Shown here in pieces: positions 26,369-36,567 of a stretch of DNA of 64,000 nt. Under the pieces are notes generated by a model. That model ran no database searches, was not told where the DNA came from, and saw nothing but the letters and a program-made list of their open reading frames with translations. The DNA lies in the NCBI RefSeq assembly GCF_000243735.2, contig NZ_AHMP02000003.1:1575001-1639000 (forward strand), in the 5' to 3' direction. Every line of letters begins with the position of its first letter. The first letter of the stretch is position 1. The stretch comes from Leptospira kmetyi serovar Malaysia str. Bejo-Iso9 (GTDB taxonomy: Bacteria; Spirochaetota; Leptospiria; Leptospirales; Leptospiraceae). The position numbers and the translations under genes were made by a program.

Positions 26369-28107
26369 ATCTCTATCTCCGAACCCGCGGAAGAATGAGA
26401 AACGTCGATCGGAATCCGAACGATCACCTTGGTTCCTTTTTCGAGAGACCCCGAAATTTCAACCTTACCTCCGAGAACGATCGCACGTTCGCGCATCCCG
26501 ATAATTCCCAACGATTTGGAATCTCCGATCTTATTTGCTTGGATTCCGATTCCGTTATCGGAAACGATCAAAACGATCGAAGAATCTTTTTCTTTTAGAA
26601 TCACGTTCACGTTTGTCGCTTTAGAATGACGGGCCACGTTCGTAAGAGTTTCTTGAAAAATACGAAACAAAGCGATCGAAATCTCTTTGTTCAAAGTCGA
26701 CTGGATTTGGGTTTTCGTAACTCTACAAACGATACCGGTCCGTTTTTGAAATTCCTCCCCGTACCATTCGATTCCTTCGAGCAATCCCAATTCCTCCAAA
26801 ACGAGAGGACGCAATTCCGTTGCGATCCTTTGTGTGGATTCGATCGCAGAATCGACCAACTGAATCATCGAATCCAATTCTCGGATCCTTGGATCGTTCG
26901 AAGAATCGGATCGAAATACATTCTGTTTTTGTAATGTTATTTCTATTTTAAGAACGGTGAGAATTTGCCCCAGCTCGTCGTGAATTTCTCGAGCGATCAA
27001 AATCCGTTCCTCTTCCCGCACTTCCTGAAGACGGGCCGTTAAAGCGCGAAGTTGCTCCTGGGATTTTCTCAGATTCGTTTCAGCGTTTTTTCTTTCGAAA
27101 GCCCTTCCGATTTGGGAAGCGACATGAGAAAGGGCTTCGATCAGGGACGGATCCGAATGTTCCGAATTTAAAAAGAATTCCATCACGCCGACGATCCTGT
27201 CTTCGTTCCAAATCGGAACGACAAGAGCGGAATCGATTCCCGCCTTTACGGCGAGTTCTCTTGCGCTCAAATCGAAATTTTCTAAAAAGTCTTCATACCA
27301 GATCGTTCTCTTTTGATTCAAAACTCGAAGAGGAAGTTTCAAATCCAAGTTTTCCAACAACGATCTGAATTCTTTGACGGGTGGTTCTTCTCCCGAATAC
27401 CAAATCGGTTGAAGCAATGGAGCGAGTTCGGATCCTTCCAACAACTCGATATGACCGAGTTTCCATCCCGCGATCACACAGATTCGATCCACCGCAAATT
27501 GCAATAAGGTTTCTATGTCCTTGGTTTCGTTGGCCGCGGTGGCAATTTGTTGCATCAAATCCAAGAGGGAAATTTTTTTCAGCAATTCGACCCGAAAAAC
27601 ATCGGAGCCTTCTTGTCCTTCGCGCACGCGCCTGTCCGTTAAGAATTCTTTGCGATCGAAGAAATGTTCGATTTGATCTTTTATGTTTCGAAATTCATTC
27701 GTAACTTCGACGCAATGAGCGTTAGGATTACCGCCACCTTCGTTGTCGCCGCTCCGATCCCGAGAATACGGTTTATCATTTAAGAATATACAATATTGAT
27801 CATAAAGTCTCAGCTTTCCGATGAATACATAAGTGTCCACTTCTTCGAAATCATTTTCAAAGCGTGGGATTTTCGTTTCCAAAATACATTCAACCAGATC
27901 GCCGGCGATCTCCTTCCATTTGGAAAGAAATCCGCGCTGAATTTCATAAAAAGAATCGCCGTATTTTAAATCCGCTTCTTGGTTCGAGTAGACGATTCTC
28001 CATTCACGATCTACGATGAAGAACGGAAACGGAATGTGAATCGATTGTTTCGAAAATTCTTCCCAAATCCTCGACCCAAGCACTTGGCTGTTTGAGCTTT
28101 CGTTCAC
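26365..28107 (-). CDS. GAF-containing NarX/DegS-type histidine kinase (HisKA_3)
   Basis: 580 residues, starting at GTG 28107; no ATG lies near the N-terminus and the ribosome site is weak. Residues about 15-105 look PAS-like (PFPFFIVDREWRIVYSNQEADLKYG). A GAF domain covers about 185-345 (LLQFAVDRICVIAGWKLGHIELLEG, SALVVPIWNEDRIVGVMEFF). HisKA_3 has EERILIAREIHDELGQILTVLKIEI with the phospho-His; HATPase has LFRIFQETLTNVARHSKATNV and SDNGIGI. No transmembrane helices, so it is a cytosolic sensor. The downstream NarL-type regulator overlaps by 4 bp and is its cognate partner. Confidence 0.9.
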   Translation of the reverse strand: MNESSNSQVLGSRIWEEFSKQSIHIPFPFFIVDREWRIVYSNQEADLKYGDSFYEIQRGFLSKWKEIAGDLVECILETKIPRFENDFEEVDTYVFIGKLRLYDQYCIFLNDKPYSRDRSGDNEGGGNPNAHCVEVTNEFRNIKDQIEHFFDRKEFLTDRRVREGQEGSDVFRVELLKKISLLDLMQQIATAANETKDIETLLQFAVDRICVIAGWKLGHIELLEGSELAPLLQPIWYSGEEPPVKEFRSLLENLDLKLPLRVLNQKRTIWYEDFLENFDLSARELAVKAGIDSALVVPIWNEDRIVGVMEFFLNSEHSDPSLIEALSHVASQIGRAFERKNAETNLRKSQEQLRALTARLQEVREEERILIAREIHDELGQILTVLKIEITLQKQNVFRSDSSNDPRIRELDSMIQLVDSAIESTQRIATELRPLVLEELGLLEGIEWYGEEFQKRTGIVCRVTKTQIQSTLNKEISIALFRIFQETLTNVARHSKATNVNVILKEKDSSIVLIVSDNGIGIQANKIGDSKSLGIIGMRERAIVLGGKVEISGSLEKGTKVIVRIPIDVSHSSAGSEIEI

Positions 28108-28328
28108 ACAGAGATTTTGATCGAAAAATCATAACTTTCAATTCGTTTTTAAGCGATTCTTCGTTTTAATAAAGATACAAAAGTATCCGACCAAAAAAGA
28201 ACGTAAAAAAAACAGAATGTCCTAAACGAATCCACTTCCGTTTAACACGCGATAAAGGAATCAATTTTCTTTATATCCTTTGTAATTTAGAACTTTAGGA
28301 CTTTCCATTAAACCGAAATGGTTTTTGA

Positions 28329-28649
28329 TTAAGCGGCCGCCTTCCTACGGGAAACTGGCGTTTCTTCCTTTTTGACCGAAGGAATCAGATGCTCTGCCGT
28401 TTCCGAAAATTTTCCGCGAATCTCTTTGTATTCTTTTTCAAACCGATTGAAAACGTCCGAATATGCGTTGAAAGTTTTGTCCGCTAGATCCCGTATCCGA
28501 ACCGCAAATTCGGAATTATCGCCGGCTCCTTTCGCTCTCAAGTTTTCAAAAATCGAATTGGTATTCGCTTTGAACTTGGCAACGCTTTCGTTTGCAATCT
28601 TTAAGATTCCGAAACACGCATTCAATCCGTCCTTGATTTGCTGATCCAT
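28329..28649 (-). CDS. Phasin-like small helical protein
   Basis: 106 residues, almost wholly alpha-helical and amphipathic (DGLNACFGILKIANESVAKFKANTNSIFENLRAKG; FAVRIRDLADKTFNAYSDVFNRFEKEYKEIRGKF), with a short basic C-terminus ending RRKAAA. The pattern fits phasin-related proteins that coat storage granules or interact with other helical proteins, but nothing nearby points to polyhydroxyalkanoate synthesis. ATG 28649 has a strong AAAAGGAGAACAC ribosome site. A single-gene unit upstream of the NarX-like kinase. Confidence 0.65.
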   Translation of the reverse strand: MDQQIKDGLNACFGILKIANESVAKFKANTNSIFENLRAKGAGDNSEFAVRIRDLADKTFNAYSDVFNRFEKEYKEIRGKFSETAEHLIPSVKKEETPVSRRKAAA

Positions 28650-28982
28650 TGTGTTCTCCTTTTCAAATTTCCAAAGGAATTTATAACAAAATATTCTGCT
28701 TCCGTCCAGAAATTATATCTCGAACGAAAGAATTTTTCGATTTCTATACTTTGATTACACATTTTGTCATCCGGAAAACGTCCGAGAACGTAGATGAACC
28801 TAATAGGCGTTTAGCGGATCTCCGATCCTTGAGAAAGATTTGAATCAAACGTTTGTGTATAACGATCCTTGCGAATGTTTTCTATACATTCAAAAATAGA
28901 AATCGAGATTTAAACAAAGAAGCGAAACGCACAATGTTTTTTTAATATAGAATCCCGGTTCCAGATCGTCCGCGAATAAGGT
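28650..28982. other. Intergenic region without recognisable gene
   Basis: An AT-rich gap upstream of the phasin-like gene. It should contain that gene's promoter on the minus strand, but I see no strong -35/-10 pair and no open frame with a plausible ribosome site. It ends at the structured element at 28983-29065. Confidence 0.5.
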
Positions 28983-29065
28983 TCCGCGCCAGGGATAGAA
29001 GCGGAATCCTGCGGCGAGCCGCAGATGAAGCGGATAGCCCGGTCCGAGCGGAGCGAGGAGGCGCC
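28983..29065. other. Structured GC-rich intergenic element, possible ncRNA or palindromic repeat
   Basis: About 83 bp of high GC in AT-rich surroundings. The ends pair (GCGCC at 28986-28990 with GGCGC at 29060-29064), and a perfect central hairpin CTGCGGC-GA-GCCGCAG occupies 29009-29024. The motif GAAGCGGA occurs on both sides of the hairpin, within AGGGATAGAAGCGGAATCC and GATGAAGCGGATAGCCC. This symmetrical layout resembles a folded RNA or a mobile palindromic unit. It lies just downstream of the acetate-permease-like gene stop. Family not identified. Confidence 0.65.
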
Positions 29066-29091
29066 CCATAAATTAGAATAATATAATATTC

Positions 29092-30630
29092 TTATTCGGC
29101 TCCGACACCCAAATACGTTCTTATCTTTTCCTTTTCATACAATTCCTGCGCGCGCGTTTCCGGAAAAAATTTCGAAAAGAGATACGCAACCGCAAAAGAA
29201 AGAGACATCGATACAACGGCCGGATTCTTCAAAGGAAAGATCGCCTTTTCAAAACCGAACAAGTCGACCCAAACCGTTGGACTGAGAATGATCAAAACGA
29301 TCGCAGAAATCGATCCCGTAAGAATCGAAACGACTCCGCCGATCGTGCTGAAATTTTTCCAAACGATGGATAAGAATAACGCGGGAAAATTACCGCTCGC
29401 GGCCACGGCAAAAGCGAGACCGACCAAAAAAGCGACGTTCTGATCCTTGAATAAAATTCCGAAAAGAATACTGAGCACGCCGAATGCGACGGTCGCCCTT
29501 CTCGCGACTTTCACTTGTTCTTCTTCGGTCGCTTCTCCCCCTTTGACAACGCTCACATAAATATCATGGGAAATCGTCGAAGCAGCGGCTAACGTTAAAC
29601 CGGCGACAACCGCGAGAATGGTCGCAAACGCGACCGCCGCGATAAAACCCATGAGTAAGGTTCCGCCCAAAAGTTCGGCAAGAAGAGCGGCCGCCATATT
29701 GCCGCCCTTGTCGATGCTCGCGATCGGTTCCCTTCCGATTAATACGGCCGCGGCAAAACCCACGATCGGAATGATCAGATAAAAATATCCGATAAACGAA
29801 GTCGCATAAGCGACCGACTTACGCGCCTCTTTCGCGTCCGGAACCGTATAAAAACGCATTAGAATATGAGGAAGTCCTAATAAACCGAGCATCAACGCAA
29901 GACCGAGAGAAACCGCGTCCAACGGATTCGCCACCAAACCGCCCGGCTCCAAAGAGGTTTTACCGAACTTTTGTTCGACCGCCCCGTATAAATTCTCGAG
30001 ACTAAAACCGAATTTAGAAAGAGCTAATAGAGTAAGCAGCGTGACGCCGAACAAAAGAAGACAAGCTTTGATGATCTGAACCCAAGTCGTGGCGATCATA
30101 CCTCCGAACAAAACGTAAAGAAGCATCACGATTCCCACCAAAACCACGGCCGCCTCGTACGGAAGACCGAACATCAGATTGATGAGTTTTCCGGAGCCCA
30201 CGATCTGAGCGATCGAGTATGTGAGAGTGACTAAAATTCCTCCCACCGCGGCGGCGATTCGGATCGGTTTTTGTTTTAATCGAAACGCGACCACGTCCGC
30301 AAACGTGAACTTCCCCAGATTACGAAGAGGTTCCGCGATCAAAAACATAAGCGCGGGCCAACCGACCAACCATCCGACCGCGTATAACATTCCGTCATAA
30401 CCTTTTAATGCGACCATTCCCGAGATTCCGAGAAAGGAAGCGGCGGACATAAAATCCCCCGAAAGCGCGAGACCGTTTTGAAACCCGGTGATACTTCTTC
30501 CCGCGGCGTAGAACTCGCTGGACGTTTTCGTCTTACGCGCGGCCCAATACGTGATCACGAGCGTTAATGCGACAAAGATAAAAAAGAAAGATATGGATAA
30601 GAAGTTCGGTTGTCCTAAATGAGTTTCCAT
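29092..30630 (-). CDS. actP: Sodium:solute symporter, acetate permease ActP-like
   Basis: 512 residues with about 13 transmembrane helices of the SSS family. Family motifs: YWAARKTKTSSEFYAAGRSITGFQNGLALSGDFMSAASFLGISG, GYDGMLYAVGWLVGWPALMFLIAEPLRNLGKFTFADVV and SIAQIVGSGKLI. Similar proteins import acetate, glycolate or other short carboxylates with Na+. The preceding gene encodes a DUF485 membrane protein, the standard partner of ActP, and ends one base before this ATG. The acetate substrate is inferred from similarity and pairing. Confidence 0.9.
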   Translation of the reverse strand: METHLGQPNFLSISFFFIFVALTLVITYWAARKTKTSSEFYAAGRSITGFQNGLALSGDFMSAASFLGISGMVALKGYDGMLYAVGWLVGWPALMFLIAEPLRNLGKFTFADVVAFRLKQKPIRIAAAVGGILVTLTYSIAQIVGSGKLINLMFGLPYEAAVVLVGIVMLLYVLFGGMIATTWVQIIKACLLLFGVTLLTLLALSKFGFSLENLYGAVEQKFGKTSLEPGGLVANPLDAVSLGLALMLGLLGLPHILMRFYTVPDAKEARKSVAYATSFIGYFYLIIPIVGFAAAVLIGREPIASIDKGGNMAAALLAELLGGTLLMGFIAAVAFATILAVVAGLTLAAASTISHDIYVSVVKGGEATEEEQVKVARRATVAFGVLSILFGILFKDQNVAFLVGLAFAVAASGNFPALFLSIVWKNFSTIGGVVSILTGSISAIVLIILSPTVWVDLFGFEKAIFPLKNPAVVSMSLSFAVAYLFSKFFPETRAQELYEKEKIRTYLGVGAE

Positions 30631-30631
30631 C

Positions 30632-30934
30632 TTAATCCTCGAGTTTTCTTTTTAACGAGTTTACGTTTTTATCATACGATCGATTGGCCCAAACCACGTA
30701 GATCAAAGTCAAAAACCAGGAAAACAAGATGACTAACGCGCTCGCTAAGATTCCGACGTTGGAAAAACTTCCGACTTTTCGAACCAACAACTCGGGATAA
30801 AACGCGACGGTAAGAATGTAACCGTAATACGACACGAATAGAAGCGCGAGAAGCGTAAAACTTACGATCCATCTTGTGGAAACAAGCTTTTTAAACTCGG
30901 GTTCGTCGACTAACTTGTGTGCAGGAGTTTTCAT
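30632..30934 (-). CDS. DUF485 (YjcH-like) inner membrane protein
   Basis: 100 residues with two transmembrane helices (WIVSFTLLALLFVSYYGYILTVAF and VGILASALVILFSWFLTLIYVVWANR) joined by a short loop, and a charged tail. DUF485 proteins are almost always encoded directly before ActP-type symporters, as here with one base between the genes. The role in transport is not established. The ATG at 30934 heads the operon. Confidence 0.9.
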   Translation of the reverse strand: MKTPAHKLVDEPEFKKLVSTRWIVSFTLLALLFVSYYGYILTVAFYPELLVRKVGSFSNVGILASALVILFSWFLTLIYVVWANRSYDKNVNSLKRKLED

Positions 30935-31086
30935 TTTCTTTTTTCCTAATACAATTTAAAACGAATGTCTTTGAGGCGAAATCGATCCGATCCGAAAACT
31001 CGGACGATACTTTCTCTTGCGAGAAAGCAAAATAAAACATTCTAAAAGCCGCTCAAGGAGAATTTATTTTCGCTCGGAAAATAAAT

Positions 31087-32265
31087 TCATTCCTTTAGGA
31101 AAGATTCGATTCTTTCCCAAACAAGAACGTCGTTTAGTAGATCCGAATGTTCCGCCTGCGTCTCAAAACTTTGATAAGCGACATCCTCGGGAGGAATCGA
31201 ACTCGTAAACGTAACCCGTCCGTCTCCCGGTGCGCGGACCGAATTCTTAAAATCCCAGAGCCAATGATCCGGATTTTTTTCGGGAATCAAGGTTCTCATC
31301 GTGGGTCTGTTCTTCGCGTGAACGACGAGAGCGGGAGGATATTTGTTTCCTTTTTTCGTTTCCAAAGAATTCCGAAATGCAAGCGCGAGATCCAATCTGG
31401 ATTGAAATTCTTTGATCGACGGAGGCGGTTCGCAATGTGCCTCGTGAGAATACGGACCCAGTTCGTATTTTTCCCAATCGGTCGCATTAAAAAAACGGAA
31501 TGGAAGAATCTTTCCTTCCGCGTCCTTTAAAACTTCCTTCGTATCGAAACTTCCTTCTCTCGGAAAAAAAGTATAAACCGAATGAAAGCTGGATACGACG
31601 CAGGCGCTCGTGATCTCCGGATTCAAACCCGTGGAAACTCCGGAAATCAAATCCTCCATAAAACCGATCCCGCCCCGAAACGGAACACCCGCAAAGACGA
31701 CCTTGGAAACGAGATCCGGTCTTCGATTGAGAACGGATAAGGAAAGATTTCCTCCGTTGCTATGGCCGACTAACACCGGTAAGACGCCATTCTCCCTTTG
31801 AACGAGTTCCAAAAAGGCTTCGAGTTTCGCGGAATTCTCCCCGTTGTCCTTTCTCCAATCGTACGGAAAAACGTAGAGTTTCACCAAACCGGAAGAACTC
31901 ATTCTTTCCAACCAAGGTTGATACACTTTTACCTCGATCAAAGAAGGAATCAAAGTGACCCGAGTGAGAATATTTCCGACTTGAACCTGATCGTTTTTTT
32001 TCAACGTAAGATCGGGAACGGTAAGATTCAGAGCCTGCCAAGGAGTGAGCCAGATCCGATCCAAAGAACCGGATTGGTTTTTTTGATAAAGCTCCGAACC
32101 CTTATAACCGGGAACGAACACAAGAGGAATTTGTTTTCCGGCGACGACGGAACGACTTCCGGGTTCGTTCGTCCAAAGCCCCGGGCCCAATGCCGATTCT
32201 TTTTTACCGGCGCAGAATACGCACAAAAGGATTCCGATCCAGAATCCGAAACGATGAAATTTCAC
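31087..32265 (-). CDS. Lecithin:cholesterol acyltransferase-like lipase, lipoprotein
   Basis: 392 residues, GTG start. A signal peptide ends in lipobox LCVFC. An alpha/beta-hydrolase follows: PLVFVPGYKGSEL, WLTPWQALN, FPYDWRKDNGENSAKLEAFL, nucleophile elbow VLVGHSNGGNLSLSVL, VVFAGVPFRGG, and the C-terminal GDGRVTFTSSIPPED with a likely catalytic His in QAEHSDLL. The F(P)YDWR and PGYKGSEL signatures are those of the LCAT/lysosomal phospholipase A2 family. It is likely an envelope phospholipase or acyltransferase. Divergently transcribed from another hydrolase lipoprotein gene, with 112 bp between starts. Confidence 0.85.
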   Translation of the reverse strand: MKFHRFGFWIGILLCVFCAGKKESALGPGLWTNEPGSRSVVAGKQIPLVFVPGYKGSELYQKNQSGSLDRIWLTPWQALNLTVPDLTLKKNDQVQVGNILTRVTLIPSLIEVKVYQPWLERMSSSGLVKLYVFPYDWRKDNGENSAKLEAFLELVQRENGVLPVLVGHSNGGNLSLSVLNRRPDLVSKVVFAGVPFRGGIGFMEDLISGVSTGLNPEITSACVVSSFHSVYTFFPREGSFDTKEVLKDAEGKILPFRFFNATDWEKYELGPYSHEAHCEPPPSIKEFQSRLDLALAFRNSLETKKGNKYPPALVVHAKNRPTMRTLIPEKNPDHWLWDFKNSVRAPGDGRVTFTSSIPPEDVAYQSFETQAEHSDLLNDVLVWERIESFLKE

Positions 32266-32377
32266 GGAGCAAGAATCGTTTCTATGATAAACTTTGTCTA
32301 TGTCAAAAACGATCCTTTTTTCTTTTTAGCTTGTAAGTTCGACGGAATCGAATCTTGATTCCAATAGGTTTGATACG

Positions 32378-34276
32378 ATGAAATTCCTTTTGTCCATTCT
32401 TCTGTTTTCGATTTTCTTTTTGCGATGTGCGACGTATTCGACTTCGAGTTATTCCCAGTTCGAACAGGAAAAATCCGTGAACTTAAGCAGCGTTTCTTCG
32501 AACCGACTCAGCCTGCTTACGACTCGTTATCTGAAAAGCAACGATCTCGACGAGAAGTTCGAAAAATCTCCGTTAGTCGTCCTCTACGACTTGGACAATC
32601 TTCTGGTCGCTTATAAATCCAGGGAACTCGCCTATTATCTTTCCGAACTTTGTTATCTTACGGGAAATTCCTTGGATATGGAAGATCCTCAGTTCGCGAA
32701 GATGTACGCGTCCGCATTAGTATATTCTTATACGTATCTTTTCGATAAAAAGGCGACTCCGGCCGCCGATCCTTTTTCCGCCGAGTTCCGATTCGCGTTG
32801 CAGACATACAATCGTTCTCTAGCGCAGTTGGTTCGTTTCGCGAAGAAGAATCGCAAACTCGCAAACGTAACCGATCTCAATCTTCCTTTGATCCGAGGTT
32901 CTTTGGAAATGATCGGCTCCGAAACGGAAACGGCTTGGCGTCCTCAGAATTTTCTTCAAGTGGAAGTCGCATACGATTACAAGGTCAAGGGATTCTCCAA
33001 TCATATCAGCAAATACGGAATCGGAACTCCTTTGATTCTCAACCGTAAGTTTCCCGAAAACGAATCCGAGGGAAGAATCAAATACGAATTCATCAACGGA
33101 GTCGGTCAGGCGTATCCCGCAACCGCGTTCGTAAGTTTGGAAGAATCGTATCTCGGAACAAGGGATCTTATGAATCTCCGCGCCAAGATCCACGTCTACG
33201 ATCCGGTCTTTCGAGACCGCATCACGTTAGACGGAATCAGCCTTCCAATGGAAATCGACACGACCACTCCGCTCGCTTATATGCTTACGATCGCACAACA
33301 AAGGGACAGTTTAAAAGCGGTCTTCGACGGCGAAACGAGTATGTCGCGCAAGGGTCTTTATCTCGTGTATCCGTATCACAAGGACAAGATCCCAGTCGTG
33401 TTTCTACACGGTCTTGCTTCTTCTCCCTTCGTTTGGTTTCCGATGATCAACGAACTTCTTTCCGATCCGGAAATCAAGGCGAAATATCAGTTCTGGGTCT
33501 ATTGGTATCCGACCGCGATGCCCATGGTTTTTTCCGCCGCGGACTTTAGAGATACGTTATATGATTTGAGAAAGACATACGATCCGAAAAACGAAAACAA
33601 AAATTTCGATCGTTCCGTTTTGATCGGTCACAGCATGGGCGGGCTCATCACGAAGTTAGCCGTCACCGACAGTACGATCGAACAATGGATGAAGGCCGCC
33701 GAAATTCCGAGATCGGTGTTCGATTCCATGAACGACGAATCGAAAAAGGAAATCCGCAGGGTTCTCGAATTCAAACCGGTTCCTTTTATCAAAAGAGCGA
33801 TTTTTATCGCGACCCCGCATCGTGGTTCCAACTTGGCGAACGGAATTTTGGGAACGATCGCAAGATTCTTGTTTCGATTGCCCAAAGAAGTCATTCAAAA
33901 AGTGGAATATGGTTTGGCGTTCTTAAACGCGACCCACAAAAAGGGAGAATTGGTCGCGGGCGTATACGGATTCGACGGACTCGCGCCTAAAAGTCTTTTT
34001 ATGAAAGTAACGGGAGAATTTAAACCGCAGGTCAAGTTTCATTCCATCATCGGAAATTCGAAACTCGCGGACTTGGATTGGATCAGCGATTCGGTGGTTC
34101 CTTACGAAAGTTCTCATTTGGAAAACCCGGAATCCGAAATCCTCGTTCCGTCCGAACATTCGGTTCAGAATCATCTTCCCACTTTTTTGGAAGTGAAACG
34201 GATTCTGAAGGAACACGCAAAGGAAAACGAACCGGAAAAAACGAAACCCGAGGGCAAAAACCCTCTTCCGTTTTAG
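32378..34276 (+). CDS. Large alpha/beta-hydrolase lipoprotein
   Basis: 632 residues. Signal peptide with lipobox FFLRC at Cys17. The N-terminal half (about 20-330) is a helical/beta domain I do not recognise. The C-terminal half is an alpha/beta hydrolase: IPVVFLHGLASSPFVWFPMINEL, nucleophile elbow VLIGHSMGGLITKLAV, IFIATPHRGSNLANG, a late acidic region (DWISDSVVPYESSHL) and SEHSVQNHL with the probable catalytic His. A Pro/Lys/Glu tail ends the protein. Probably a lipase or esterase on the cell envelope. A bidirectional terminator follows at 34325. Confidence 0.85.
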   Translation: MKFLLSILLFSIFFLRCATYSTSSYSQFEQEKSVNLSSVSSNRLSLLTTRYLKSNDLDEKFEKSPLVVLYDLDNLLVAYKSRELAYYLSELCYLTGNSLDMEDPQFAKMYASALVYSYTYLFDKKATPAADPFSAEFRFALQTYNRSLAQLVRFAKKNRKLANVTDLNLPLIRGSLEMIGSETETAWRPQNFLQVEVAYDYKVKGFSNHISKYGIGTPLILNRKFPENESEGRIKYEFINGVGQAYPATAFVSLEESYLGTRDLMNLRAKIHVYDPVFRDRITLDGISLPMEIDTTTPLAYMLTIAQQRDSLKAVFDGETSMSRKGLYLVYPYHKDKIPVVFLHGLASSPFVWFPMINELLSDPEIKAKYQFWVYWYPTAMPMVFSAADFRDTLYDLRKTYDPKNENKNFDRSVLIGHSMGGLITKLAVTDSTIEQWMKAAEIPRSVFDSMNDESKKEIRRVLEFKPVPFIKRAIFIATPHRGSNLANGILGTIARFLFRLPKEVIQKVEYGLAFLNATHKKGELVAGVYGFDGLAPKSLFMKVTGEFKPQVKFHSIIGNSKLADLDWISDSVVPYESSHLENPESEILVPSEHSVQNHLPTFLEVKRILKEHAKENEPEKTKPEGKNPLPF

Positions 34277-34324
34277 CATTTAACATTTAGCGTAAATCCG
34301 AATTCTCACTCGAATTCTTTACAT

Positions 34325-34354
34325 AAAAAAAGGAACCCGTAGATTCCTTTTTTT
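34325..34354. terminator. Bidirectional Rho-independent terminator
   Basis: Perfect 11-bp stem AAAAAAAGGAA/TTCCTTTTTTT with an 8-nt loop. It has a T run on both strands, and sits between the converging hydrolase gene (ends 34276) and the acyltransferase gene (ends 34360). Confidence 0.85.
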
Positions 34355-34359
34355 GAATA

Positions 34360-35061
34360 TTACTTTTTTCTTAACTCTTCGGCTTTGTCGATGGCTCGTT
34401 GTCTGTTTTCCAACATCGCCTTTTCCACGGCGAGCCGCGCTTCCTCAAAACCTTTTTCGTCGAGTCTTTTCGGAACGTAAATCGGATCCCCGTAGGACAC
34501 GACGAACGTAGTGAACGGTTTCGGAATTCTATGTTTGTCCCAAGCCCTTTCCGCGATCCATTGACGCGTACATTCGTAGTGCATCGGGATAATCGGGATC
34601 TGGGAAACTTGAGCGCACGCGATCAAACCGGGTTGAAGCACAAGCGCGGGACCTCTCGGACCGTCGGGCGTAATCGCCGCAGGAAGATTTTTTTTCAAAT
34701 GTTTGAACAAAGCTTTGAGAGCTTTCGAACCGCCCTTGGAAGAACTTCCTCGGATGCTGTAATTTCCGAAACGATGTACGACCTCGTTGATAAAATCTCC
34801 GTCCTTGGATTCGGAGATCAGAACTGCGGCCCCCGCATTCTTATTGAGATAAGGAGAATAAAGAACGTTCGTATGCCAGATGGAAAGGATATAAGGCTTT
34901 TTTTCCTTACGGAGTTTAACGAGATTCTCGTCGCCGATATTGACTCTTCGAGAAGTAAGACCGATCAATCTTTGAAGATTGACCACGAGAAAAGGAATCA
35001 ACCAAATTAAAAATTTTCTTTTGAACGATTGTTTTTCGTTTACCTTAGAATTTTCTTCCAT
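34360..35061 (-). CDS. DUF374/lysophospholipid acyltransferase-like protein
   Basis: 233 residues. An N-terminal hydrophobic segment ([21 protein letters not shown]) anchors it to the inner membrane. [15 protein letters not shown] carries the HxxxxY-type active-site region, and [14 protein letters not shown] and [18 protein letters not shown] are the DUF374 hallmarks. Related proteins transfer acyl chains to lipids, and several are encoded with lipid A genes. The exact acceptor is unknown. The C-terminus is a charged helix ([11 protein letters not shown]). The gene ends at the shared terminator. Confidence 0.88.
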   Translation of the reverse strand: MEENSKVNEKQSFKRKFLIWLIPFLVVNLQRLIGLTSRRVNIGDENLVKLRKEKKPYILSIWHTNVLYSPYLNKNAGAAVLISESKDGDFINEVVHRFGNYSIRGSSSKGGSKALKALFKHLKKNLPAAITPDGPRGPALVLQPGLIACAQVSQIPIIPMHYECTRQWIAERAWDKHRIPKPFTTFVVSYGDPIYVPKRLDEKGFEEARLAVEKAMLENRQRAIDKAEELRKK

Positions 35062-35127
35062 GTAACACGAGAATTTTTCGAATTCGAAAATCCATCACCT
35101 CTTTTTTGGACTCGATTTCGCTTCGGA

Positions 35128-35547
35128 TTAAACCGGAATTTCGGGAGATTCGTAAAGGTTGGAAAATTCTTTTCCTCTCGGAAACAAAAGAAGCATCGCC
35201 GCAAAAAAAACACCCATACCGATCCAATGAATCGGATTGGAAGTCACGAAGTAAAAAACTCCGTTGATCGTATAACCCGCGTCCAAAAAAATAACGGAAA
35301 GAATTTTCGACTGAGAATAGGAAACGAACTTTTCCTTAACCTCGGGATCTCCCTGCATCAGTTTCTTTTTCGCGATCAACAAGGGAACATACCAAGCGAT
35401 CGGCAAAAGAAAAACGGTGATTCCTAAAACGATTCCGCTACTTTCTTTCGGCAAACCTCCGTTCGGATTTGCGAGAACGATAAAAAAACCGCCGAACAGA
35501 ACTAAGCCGATTAAAAGCGCCACGTAAATGATTTTTAAGGTTTTCAT
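35128..35547 (-). CDS. Small four-helix integral membrane protein
   Basis: 139 residues from ATG 35547 (the open frame reaches 35586, but MKTLKIIYVALLIG is the natural membrane start). Four hydrophobic segments are visible: IIYVALLIGLVLFGGFFIVLA, IVLGITVFLLPIAWYVPLLIA, ILSVIFLDAGYTINGVFYFV and HWIGMGVFFAAMLLLFP. No family recognised. It is 66 bp upstream of the acyltransferase gene on the same strand and may be co-transcribed. Confidence 0.75.
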   Translation of the reverse strand: MKTLKIIYVALLIGLVLFGGFFIVLANPNGGLPKESSGIVLGITVFLLPIAWYVPLLIAKKKLMQGDPEVKEKFVSYSQSKILSVIFLDAGYTINGVFYFVTSNPIHWIGMGVFFAAMLLLFPRGKEFSNLYESPEIPV

Positions 35548-35697
35548 CGTATTCGAGAAATATATTTCCATTTTTTTCTTTGTCAAGCGTTCGATAAAAA
35601 AGAAATCGGAAACATAAAATTCTCCGAATTCGAAAATTCTGTCGACTTGAGATCCGAACTCCGGTACAGAGTTCGAAACAAAAAATAGGTCTTAACT

Positions 35698-36564
<867 letters not shown>

Positions 36565-36567
36565 GAA

